Assembly: GCA_937863205.1 (NCBI GenBank)
Contig: CALMGA010000307.1
Span: forward strand, 1-9,876
Source of the DNA: an uncultured Beijerinckiaceae bacterium
GTDB lineage: Bacteria; Pseudomonadota; Alphaproteobacteria; Rhizobiales; Beijerinckiaceae
DNA: 9,876 nt
Direction: 5' to 3'
The notes beneath the pieces are model-generated. The model had not been told where the DNA came from and ran no database searches. It saw only the letters and a list, made by a program, of their open reading frames with translations. The first letter of the stretch is position 1; every line of letters starts with the position of its first letter. The position numbers and the translations under genes were made by a program. Below, piece after piece: positions 1 through 5,845 of the stretch.

Positions 1-2
1 TG

Positions 3-500
3 TCGGGCGTCGCCATTGCCAAGAATCCAACCGTCGGCGGCGCGCCGATGTACGCCAACAAGAACATCGTCGAGAACGCCCTCAACTCGAAGGATCACAC
101 CACCCTCGTCGCCGCCGTCAAGGCCGCCGGCCTCGTCGACACGCTCGAAGGCGCCGGCCCCTTCACCGTGTTCGCGCCGACCAACGAGGCCTTCAAGAAG
201 CTGCCGGCCGGCACCGTCGACAACCTTCTCAAGCCCGAGAACAAGGGCCAGCTCACGTCCGTGCTGACCTACCACGTCGTACCCGGCAATCTCACCGCCA
301 AGGAGCTCAAGGAGCAGGTCAAGGCCGGCGGTGGCAAGGCCGAGCTGAAGACCGTCCAAGGCGAGCCGCTGACGGTCACGGAAAAGGGCAAGGCCCTCAT
401 CATCACCGACAGCAAGGGTGACGCGGCGACCGTGACGATCCCCAACGTGATGCAGTCGAACGGCGTGATCCACGTCATCAACACCGTGATGCTGCCCTGA
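3..500 (+). CDS. Fasciclin-domain (FAS1) secreted protein, 5' truncated by the window edge
   Basis: The reading frame is open from base 3 (Ser-Gly-Val-Ala-Ile-Ala-Lys) to the TGA ending at 500, giving 165 residues. The true start and presumably a signal peptide lie upstream; the Met at 48 is internal. The visible part is almost entirely one FAS1 domain. The segment TLVAAVKAAGLVDTLEGAG leads into PFTVFAPTNEAFKKLPAG (conserved H1 box), then LTSVLTYHVVPG, and finally NGVIHVINTVMLP (H2 box) at the C-terminus. FAS1 domains are adhesion or surface-protein modules; bacterial single-domain forms of about 180-200 aa are normally exported. The molecular role of these bacterial versions is poorly defined. 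No downstream partner is on this strand: a terminator hairpin follows 50 bp after the stop. Family assignment is secure; function beyond extracytoplasmic adhesion or matrix association is not known. Confidence 0.93.
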   Translation, partial: SGVAIAKNPTVGGAPMYANKNIVENALNSKDHTTLVAAVKAAGLVDTLEGAGPFTVFAPTNEAFKKLPAGTVDNLLKPENKGQLTSVLTYHVVPGNLTAKELKEQVKAGGGKAELKTVQGEPLTVTEKGKALIITDSKGDAATVTIPNVMQSNGVIHVINTVMLP

Positions 501-543
501 CTGCGGGTGCGGCGGTCGCCGGCGGCGGCTGCGAATTCGTGAT

Positions 544-789
544 CTAAAACACCGGGGCGCGCAACTGCTGCGCCCCGGTTTGCGTGCTGGCACGCGCGGC
601 TCCGCCGAGCGCTTCCTGCCGCAGCAGCCGACCGGCGCAGTCGCCGTCGCGGCGGACGCTGCGCATGTCGTCGAAGATGGCATCGATCAGCAGCTCGTCG
701 GCTGCCCGGCGCCACGCCACCCGCGCCCTGGCGAGCCGCGAAGCGGCGAGGTTCGAGCGGGACCGCGATTCCTGCCGGAATTGCTCCAT
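544..789 (-). CDS. Small hypothetical protein (81 aa)
   Basis: I do not recognise this protein. It runs from ATG at 789 (MEQFRQESRSRSN...) to TAG at 544-546. The start was chosen because GGAG lies 10 nt upstream; a TTG seven codons earlier (810) is the alternative. Codon third positions are mostly G or C, as in the neighbouring genes, which favours real coding. The composition is Arg/Ala-rich, with a likely amphipathic helix around residues 27-45 (RRAADELLIDAIFDDMRSV). There is no signal peptide or membrane segment, so a cytoplasmic location is expected. It lies 123 nt downstream of the large membrane-protein gene on the same strand and could be the last gene of that unit. The final dozen codons are also a terminator hairpin, which is unusual. 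It could instead be a chance open frame. Confidence 0.5.
   Translation of the reverse strand: MEQFRQESRSRSNLAASRLARARVAWRRAADELLIDAIFDDMRSVRRDGDCAGRLLRQEALGGAARASTQTGAQQLRAPVF
551..579 (+). terminator. Strong hairpin terminator, probably bidirectional
   Basis: ACCGGGGCGC (551-560) pairs perfectly with GCGCCCCGGT (570-579) around a 9-nt loop. On the plus strand it is followed by TT (T579 is the last stem base, giving a short TTT), and it lies 50 bp after the fasciclin stop. On the minus strand the stem is followed by GTGTTTTAG, a better T-run, so it could also end transcripts from the minus-strand block. It overlaps the last codons of the small minus-strand ORF, whose TAG stop lies at the end of that T-run. 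Confidence 0.75.
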
Positions 790-912
790 GGGTCGAATGC
801 TCCAGCACAAGTCCTCGATGGCTTGAGGCTGGGCTGGAATGGTTAACGAAGGCTGTCGCCGGCGCTGCGTCGGCCACGGTCGAAAGCCGCCGCGTTCTTT
901 TCGCGCCGATGT

Positions 913-3609
913 TCAGCCGGCGCGCCCGATCGCCTCGGGAACGGCCGGCGGTTCGGCGCGGTGGCGGCGGGTTTCCTCGCCGGTGCGCGCCGGCAGCAGC
1001 ACGGCGAAGAAGGCGGGGATGGCGAGGAGATAGGCGCCCGCGCCGAGGTAGAGCACGCTGGACAGGCCGAAGGCGGTGGCCACGATCGGCACCAGCGCCG
1101 CACCGATCACCGAGAAGCAGCCGTTGATCCCCCACGCCCACAGGAACATCGTGTCCTTGCGCAAGGTCGACAGCGTCGCCATCGCGGTGGGCATGGGGAA
1201 GCCCATCAGGAAGGCCGGCGGGAATACCAGCAGGAAGGAGAAGGCAAGGCGCGCGCCGTAGGGAAAGGTGCCGATGAGGTCGAGCGGCACGTGCAGGAAC
1301 AGGCCGTAGACGATCAGCAGCGCGGCGATGGCGGCGAAAACAAAGGGCATGGCCGCCCGCGCATGGGGCAATAGGCGCTCGGAGGCGAAGGATCCCAGCC
1401 CGGAGAAGACCAGCATGCCGGTGATCATCACCGAGGCCGACACGGTGGCGTTCGACAGGGCGAGCACGAAATCGGCGATCAGGCCGACCTCGACCACGAT
1501 GTAGCCGAGGCCGAGGCAGGCGAAGTACACGATGGTTCCCGCCTTGCCGGGCGTCCGCGAGAACACCGTGCGCCAGCCGAAGGCGACGGGGATGGCGATC
1601 AGCGTCGAGGCGGTTGCCACCGCGATGGCCAGCGTCGCCCATAGGATGAGGTAGCCCCATTCGTCCTGCACCGCTTCCAGCCGGTCGGTGACGCTGCCGA
1701 GGTCGGCCGGCTTGATGTAGGCGGCAAAATAGGGCCGGTCGTTGGTCAAAGGGCGCACGTCGAAGACGTAGCGCGAGGCGAAGTCGTCCCAGGTGTCGCG
1801 GATCAGCGCCTGCCAGGCGAGGCGGCCGAGGCCGGTCGCCGGAAGCACGGACGGGGAAGCTTCGGGGCCGTCGCCGGGGATCGGACCGGCGTCGTCCGGA
1901 GCGGCCGGATCCACCGCGGCGGTGGACGCCGGCGCGATGGCCGTCTGCGCGCCGAAGAGCTGGGCGGCGTAATCCTTGAACAGCTTGGCCGAACCCGACG
2001 TGTCGACGACTATGCCGGGAGAGTAGATCTCGTCGAACGACATCTTGGCGGTATGGGCGCGCAGAGCCGCGACCTCGGCGTCGGTGAAGCCGCCCTGCTT
2101 GTAGAGGACCGTTGCCGAGGACAGGTAGCTCGACACCACGAAGAACGAGCGCTCCAGCGTCGCGGGATCATGGGCGCGGGCCGCCGCGGCGGCGGTGGCG
2201 TAGAGCTTCAGCACGCTCTTGGGCGGCTCCTCCTTGTTCCACAGGGTGATCGAGAGCACGCCGCCGGGCGCCAGCGCGCGCATGTAGCTTTCCATCGCCT
2301 CGCGGGTGTAGGCGAACTTTTCCACGATGGGGAAGCCGCCGGGCGAGGACAGGCCGGCGGAATCCGCGAGGCTGAGGTCGATGACGTCGAAGCGCTTGGC
2401 CGTATGGGCGAGGAAGAGCCGGCCCTCGTAGTCGATCACGTCGAGGTTCGGCTTGTGCAGGATGTCGCCGGTGAAGGCTTTCAGGGTCGGATCGCTGCGG
2501 AAGGCGTGCAGGATCGCCGGATTGCCCTCCGCCACCGTGACGTGGGCCGAGTTGTGCAGCGCCACCGCCGTGGAGATGCCGCCGCCGAACTGCACCACGA
2601 AGGTCGAAGGATCGTGCTTGAGGACGAAGGGATAGATCATCGGCAGGTAGCGGAAGTAGTCGGTCTGGTCCGGCGGCAGGTCGCGGATGATGCCGGCCGG
2701 TCCCTCGCCGTCGACGTAAAGGCCGAGAAAGGCGTTCTTGGGCATCGTCTTCAGGTTGAAGGCGGCATTGTCCGACAGGCCCGGCGCGAAGTGCAGGTAG
2801 GACGAGGAATACACTTCCAGAAAGCCGAAGGGCGTGTCGCGGCTGTACACGCGCTGCGAGTCGGGGAACTTGCGGGCGTAGGACACGCCCTTGTAGTCGG
2901 AGGTGGCGAGTTTGGTCAGGCCGAACTCTTCCGGCACGGCGAAGTGCGCGGCGACCGTCAGGGCGGCGACGGCGGCGAAGAGGATGCCCATCCGCCCGCC
3001 AGTGCGACTCCCGGTCTCGACGGCGGCGAACCACAGCAGGCTGCCAACGGCCCACAGCGCCAGGGGCGCGAGGATGAGGTCGCCCGGCCGCAGCACGTAC
3101 ATGGCGGCCAGGAACACCAGCCCGCACAGCCCCGACCCGGCGAGATCGGCGAAGTACACCCGGTTGAAGCCGGTGCCCGCGCGCAGGAACACGGTGCCGA
3201 GAAAGGTGGCGCCGGCGAGGAAGGGCAGGAGGTAGAGCAGGAAGTTGGCGAGCAGCCGCCACTTCTGGGCGGGATCGGACACGATGAAGATGGCGTTGAA
3301 GGGTACCTGCTGCGCCAGCAGGTTGGCGGCCACCGCCAGCGGCCCCAGCGCCATCAGCGAGCCGGCGGCGACGCCGCGCCAGTGCCGCTCGAACCAGGGC
3401 CGGGCGACGCACATCACCGCCGACGTGAGCCCGAACCCGAGCATGGCGAGCGACACAACCAGCGAGCCGAAGTGCGCCCACGAGCCGATCTGAAACACCC
3501 GCATGATCGCGATCTGCAGCGCGATCACCGAGCCGGCGACGAGGCCGACCGAGCTGTACACCAGCAGGGCTGAGCGGCGGGACGGGCCGGCGTCGGCGAG
3601 GAGGGTCAA
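913..3609 (-). CDS. Polytopic membrane protein with central spermidine-synthase-like (SAM-fold) domain
   Basis: This 898-aa protein has three parts. Residues 13-225 hold about seven hydrophobic helices. Residues 226-650 form a soluble domain resembling spermidine synthase. Residues 651-873 hold about seven more helices. The soluble domain has a glycine-rich nucleotide-binding loop (VVQFGGGISTAVAL, 338-351), an acidic residue after the next strand (E361 in TVAEGNP), FDVIDLSLADSAG (407-419) and YTREAMESYMRALAPGGVLS (434-453). It ends with TNDRPYF (622-628), typical of membrane-fused members. The aminopropyltransferase GGGDGG loop and DSTDP catalytic strand are only partly matched, so the reaction is uncertain. 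The tail motif FPMPTAMATLS plus WAWGINGCFSVIGAAL also recurs in this family. Positively charged loops after helices 2, 4, 6, 8, 10 and 12 and at the C-terminus suggest N-in/C-in, placing the central domain in the periplasm. It is 174 nt downstream of the exported PIMT gene and probably co-transcribed. Confidence 0.85.
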   Translation of the reverse strand: MTLLADAGPSRRSALLVYSSVGLVAGSVIALQIAIMRVFQIGSWAHFGSLVVSLAMLGFGLTSAVMCVARPWFERHWRGVAAGSLMALGPLAVAANLLAQQVPFNAIFIVSDPAQKWRLLANFLLYLLPFLAGATFLGTVFLRAGTGFNRVYFADLAGSGLCGLVFLAAMYVLRPGDLILAPLALWAVGSLLWFAAVETGSRTGGRMGILFAAVAALTVAAHFAVPEEFGLTKLATSDYKGVSYARKFPDSQRVYSRDTPFGFLEVYSSSYLHFAPGLSDNAAFNLKTMPKNAFLGLYVDGEGPAGIIRDLPPDQTDYFRYLPMIYPFVLKHDPSTFVVQFGGGISTAVALHNSAHVTVAEGNPAILHAFRSDPTLKAFTGDILHKPNLDVIDYEGRLFLAHTAKRFDVIDLSLADSAGLSSPGGFPIVEKFAYTREAMESYMRALAPGGVLSITLWNKEEPPKSVLKLYATAAAAARAHDPATLERSFFVVSSYLSSATVLYKQGGFTDAEVAALRAHTAKMSFDEIYSPGIVVDTSGSAKLFKDYAAQLFGAQTAIAPASTAAVDPAAPDDAGPIPGDGPEASPSVLPATGLGRLAWQALIRDTWDDFASRYVFDVRPLTNDRPYFAAYIKPADLGSVTDRLEAVQDEWGYLILWATLAIAVATASTLIAIPVAFGWRTVFSRTPGKAGTIVYFACLGLGYIVVEVGLIADFVLALSNATVSASVMITGMLVFSGLGSFASERLLPHARAAMPFVFAAIAALLIVYGLFLHVPLDLIGTFPYGARLAFSFLLVFPPAFLMGFPMPTAMATLSTLRKDTMFLWAWGINGCFSVIGAALVPIVATAFGLSSVLYLGAGAYLLAIPAFFAVLLPARTGEETRRHRAEPPAVPEAIGRAG

Positions 3610-3619
3610 GGAGGGCTCC
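3607..3619 (-). promoter_or_regulatory. Ribosome binding site and TTG start of the membrane protein
   Basis: On the minus strand GGAG (3616-3619) sits 6 nt before a TTG codon (3607-3609). The first in-frame ATG is codon 36, inside the first membrane helix, so starting there would destroy helix 1 and the basic N-terminus (SRR at 10-12). The TTG is therefore the best start. Confidence 0.7.
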
Positions 3620-3695
3620 GGGATGTGCTCCCCCGCGCGGCAGGGGCGTAGGAACGGCCGCTGGATCAGCGGAAGGCGCGTCGTCTCGATCTTGC

Positions 3696-3743
3696 CGCCG
3701 CGGGACCGCGGCGCGGCAGCCTGCCTCCACCGCCGACGGCGGT
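3696..3743. repeat. GC-rich inverted repeats in the spacer between the two minus-strand genes
   Basis: The 174-bp spacer contains two short inverted repeats. The first is CGCCGCGG / CCGCGGCG (3696-3703 / 3706-3713), separated by only 2 nt. The second is ACCGCC-GAC-GGCGGT (3729-3743). Neither is followed by a T-run on either strand, so they do not look like intrinsic terminators. They could be mRNA processing or stability structures, or chance in GC-rich DNA. Nothing else was recognised in this spacer. Confidence 0.35.
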
Positions 3744-3783
3744 TCTCTCACCACGCGTCCCGCGCAGGGGAGAAGCTGCGGCG

Positions 3784-4698
3784 CTACTTGTTGTGGGTGC
3801 CTTCGATCTTGCCGTCGTCGGCGAGCTTGGTGAAGGGCACGAAGGGCACGATGCGGCCGTTGTAGATGTCGGACCGGGCCACCGACACCTGGCCGTCCTT
3901 GTCCTGCGACTTGATGATCTTGAGCACGCGCTGCGCGCCGGGCGGGCCGACCGGGATCACCATCACGCCGCCGACCTTGAGCTGCTGCAGAAGCGGCGGC
4001 GGCACGTGGTCGATACCGCAGGTGACGATGATCTTGTCAAAGGGCGCGGCCTCCTCCCAACCGTAGTAGCCGTCGGCGTTCTTGGCCTGGATCGCCTTGA
4101 ATTCGCTGTATCCCTTGCCGATGAGGTCGTTGCGGATGCCGGTGGTGCGCTCCGACAGCGGCTTGATGATCTCGATCGTCCACACCTTGTCGGTGAGGTT
4201 GGAAAGATAGGCCGACTGGTAGCCCGAGCCGGTGCCGATCTCCAGAACCTTGTCGCCCGGCTTGACGTCGATCTGCTGCGTCATCCGCCCGACGATGTAG
4301 GGGCCGGAGATGGTGACGCCGAAGCCGATGTCGAGAAAGGCGTGCTCGTAGGCGCGGGGCAGGTTCTGCTTCAGCACGAAGGATTCGCGCGGCGTCATCA
4401 GGAAGGCGCGCTTGTCCTTCTCATCGGTCAGGTCGCGGTTGCCGACGAGACCGCGGAAGCGGTCGAAACGCTCGGCCAGGTATTTGGGATCCTCGCCGCG
4501 CACCTTCTCGCCCCAGGCGATGAACTTGGCTCGGTTCTCCATCGGCGGCGGCTCGGGGGTGCCGGTGGCGGGCGGCACGTCGGCGAAGGCGCGGCTGGCG
4601 AAGCACAGCGGCGCGCCGCCGGAAGCGAGCATGGCGGATGCGCCGGCCCAAGCACCGGCCCGGGCGCCCACCGAAGCAATGAAAGAACGACGATCCAT
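3784..4698 (-). CDS. Tat-exported protein-L-isoaspartate O-methyltransferase homologue
   Basis: This 304-aa protein belongs to the PCM/PIMT family, which uses SAM to methylate isoaspartyl residues in damaged proteins. The core has AYEHAFLDIGFGVTISGPYI (116-135, substrate loop), VLEIGTGSGYQSAYL (151-165, SAM motif I), WTIEI (173-177), NADGYYGWEEAAPFDKIIVT (207-226) and QLKVGGVMVIPVG (239-251). The core substrate loop reads TISGP, where many bacterial members have TISQP. Family members are usually cytoplasmic and about 210-220 aa. Here the N-terminus is MDRRSFIASVGARAG followed by a hydrophobic stretch and AFA-D (38-40), a good twin-arginine signal with cleavage near residue 39. A linker of about 60 residues precedes the core. 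The Met at 4698 has GGAGG 4 nt upstream; extending to 4830 would bury the signal. It heads the minus-strand unit and is divergent from the XRE-cupin regulator. Family and Tat signal are clear; the periplasmic substrate and source of SAM are unknown. Confidence 0.88.
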   Translation of the reverse strand: MDRRSFIASVGARAGAWAGASAMLASGGAPLCFASRAFADVPPATGTPEPPPMENRAKFIAWGEKVRGEDPKYLAERFDRFRGLVGNRDLTDEKDKRAFLMTPRESFVLKQNLPRAYEHAFLDIGFGVTISGPYIVGRMTQQIDVKPGDKVLEIGTGSGYQSAYLSNLTDKVWTIEIIKPLSERTTGIRNDLIGKGYSEFKAIQAKNADGYYGWEEAAPFDKIIVTCGIDHVPPPLLQQLKVGGVMVIPVGPPGAQRVLKIIKSQDKDGQVSVARSDIYNGRIVPFVPFTKLADDGKIEGTHNK

Positions 4699-4702
4699 AA
4701 GG

Positions 4703-4707
4703 CCTCC
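4703..4707 (-). promoter_or_regulatory. Shine-Dalgarno GGAGG deciding the PIMT start
   Basis: On the minus strand GGAGG (4703-4707) is 4 nt before ATG 4698-4696. It is the strongest ribosome binding site seen in the window and supports the start that exposes the twin-arginine signal instead of the longer frame reaching 4830. Confidence 0.75.
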
Positions 4708-4752
4708 GATCTCGCTGCGAACAGATCTTCCAGGGGCGTGCCGCGGGGGCGG

Positions 4753-4780
4753 ACCGCAAGTGGGGCACCGCAAGTGGGGC
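4753..4780. repeat. Perfect 14-bp tandem repeat in the divergent intergenic region
   Basis: ACCGCAAGTGGGGC occurs twice head to tail (4753-4766 and 4767-4780), followed by AGCGCA. It lies 55-82 bp upstream of the PIMT start, within the 257-bp region between PIMT and the regulator. The position suits an operator or activator site for the minus-strand unit, but it may also be a recent slippage duplication. Confidence 0.55.
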
Positions 4781-4921
4781 AGCGCATCCCCGGCCGATAC
4801 GAGTGTCGCGGCGTCCTGGTGCGGAGGCAAAACACGCGAATGTGAACTATTCGAGGCTGCCCGGCTGCCCTTGCGTAACGGAACGGCTGTCTTGCACGCG
4901 GAGGATGCAGCAATGTGGCTG

Positions 4922-4935
4922 ACGCAATGTTGCGT
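4922..4935. promoter_or_regulatory. Candidate operator palindrome upstream of the XRE-cupin regulator
   Basis: ACGCAA-TG-TTGCGT is a perfect 6-2-6 inverted repeat centred about 27 bp before the regulator ATG. A half-site TTGCGT also occurs at 4871-4876, and GCAATGT is repeated at 4910-4916 and 4924-4930, a 14-bp offset. Dimeric XRE regulators commonly bind such palindromes next to their own gene, so autoregulation and control of the divergent unit are plausible. No confident -35/-10 pair was found here. Confidence 0.45.
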
Positions 4936-4955
4936 GGTCCTGTTCGTGGAAGCCC

Positions 4956-5564
4956 ATGAAGAGCGGTTCAGCCGTCGAGGCGCCGGAGCAGGAAACCGAT
5001 CGGCAGCTTTCGGTGATCGCCGCCGAAGTGCATGCGGCGCGTCGCACGCGGCTGCTGTCGCTGGAGCAGCTCGCCGAACTGTCGGGCGTCAGCCGGTCGA
5101 TGATCTCCAAGGTCGAGCGCGGTCAGGCCGTGCCGTCCACCACCGTCCTGGCCAAGCTCGCCGAAGCGCTCGGCGTCACCTTCTCGCAGCTGATGTCGCA
5201 TCCCGTCGACCGCGAAGTGCTGGTGATCGCCGCCGCCCGGCAGCCGGTCCTCAAGGACGAGGCGTCCGGCCTGGTCCGGCGCTGCCTGTCGCCGGTCCTG
5301 CCCGGACGCGGCATCGACTGGGTGCTGAACACCCTGCCGCCGCGCGGCACCGCCGGGGACTTCGGCGCCCATCGGCGCGGCGTCGAGGAATACATCTACG
5401 TCCAGAGCGGCACCCTGAAAGCGGTGATCGGCGCCGAGGTCATCACCCTGCACGCCGGCGACGCGCTGTATTTCCAGGCCGACGCCAACCACGCCTTCAC
5501 CAACGTCGGCCGGGGCGATTGCATGTACTTCCTCATCATCGACTCCTCGCGCATCCGCCGCTGA
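4956..5564 (+). CDS. XRE-family transcriptional regulator with C-terminal cupin sensor domain
   Basis: This 202-aa protein joins a helix-turn-helix (about residues 18-76) to a cupin_2 fold (about 132-196). The helix-turn-helix carries LSLEQLAELSGVSRSMISKV followed by ERGQAVPSTTVLAKLAEALG. In this class the cupin binds a small effector and modulates DNA binding; known members include polyamine-responsive PuuR and PauR. The cupin retains H139, E144/E145 and GD...H179 (GDALYFQADANHAF), but HxH appears as HRR, so one usual metal ligand is missing. The effector cannot be predicted. ATG 4956 has GGAAG 3 nt upstream, and a perfect palindrome lies about 20 bp before it. It is divergent from the PIMT/membrane-protein unit, the most likely target. 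ftsY follows after 281 bp and is probably independent. Confidence 0.9.
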   Translation: MKSGSAVEAPEQETDRQLSVIAAEVHAARRTRLLSLEQLAELSGVSRSMISKVERGQAVPSTTVLAKLAEALGVTFSQLMSHPVDREVLVIAAARQPVLKDEASGLVRRCLSPVLPGRGIDWVLNTLPPRGTAGDFGAHRRGVEEYIYVQSGTLKAVIGAEVITLHAGDALYFQADANHAFTNVGRGDCMYFLIIDSSRIRR

Positions 5565-5813
5565 GGTCGCGGAGCGCGCGGCCGGTCCCGGAGCGACCCC
5601 GCACCCGAGAGCAAGCACCGCCGCATTTGCGGGGCTGGGCTGATGGACGACGCCCGTCCGAGCAGGTCATCGCGTTCTGCCGTCGCCCGTGCGGGTCGAA
5701 CCAGCCGCCGAAGCCCCGACCGGCAGGCAGGAACTCCGAACGGCTCCGGGCAGCGGACGCATTGCGTGCCGGGTCGGCAAGGCGCCAACGTGGTCTTGCG
5801 CCGAGCGGGTTCC

Positions 5814-5819
5814 TATATG
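5814..5819 (+). promoter_or_regulatory. Weak candidate -10 element upstream of ftsY
   Basis: TATATG is the only AT-rich hexamer in the 281-bp gap between the regulator and ftsY, and it lies 26 bp before the TTG start. A TTGCGC at 5796-5801 is only 12 bp upstream, too close for a standard -35, so the assignment is tentative. The gap also holds a small hairpin CCGCA-TT-TGCGG (5621-5632) without a T-run. No convincing gene was seen in it. Confidence 0.25.
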
Positions 5820-5845
5820 CGTTGCGGTTTCCACGGGGTCGAGCC

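Noticed and set aside
269..1660. 463-codon minus-strand open frame across the fasciclin end and membrane gene
   Set aside because: It crosses a terminator and parts of two well-supported genes in the wrong frame, with Arg-rich translation.
2053..3573. 506-codon plus-strand open frame opposite the membrane-protein gene
   Set aside because: Gly/Arg/His-rich translation with no recognisable domain. It is the shadow of a high-GC coding gene whose opposite frame shows clear membrane helices and motifs.
4428..4788. Apparent zinc-ribbon start MRCPTCGAPLAV on the minus strand
   Set aside because: The CxxC is produced by the tandem DNA repeat read in one frame; the rest is out-of-frame PIMT sequence and no second cysteine pair follows.
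5565..5632. Possible terminator after the regulator gene
   Set aside because: GGTCGC/GCGACC (5565-5570 / 5593-5598) has a 22-nt loop, and the CCGCA/TGCGG hairpin has no T-run. Neither is convincing.
4412..5845. Long plus-strand open frame running into ftsY from within the PIMT gene
   Set aside because: It is antisense to PIMT and out of frame with the regulator, with Arg/Pro-rich low-complexity translation. FtsY similarity begins only after the TTG at 5846.
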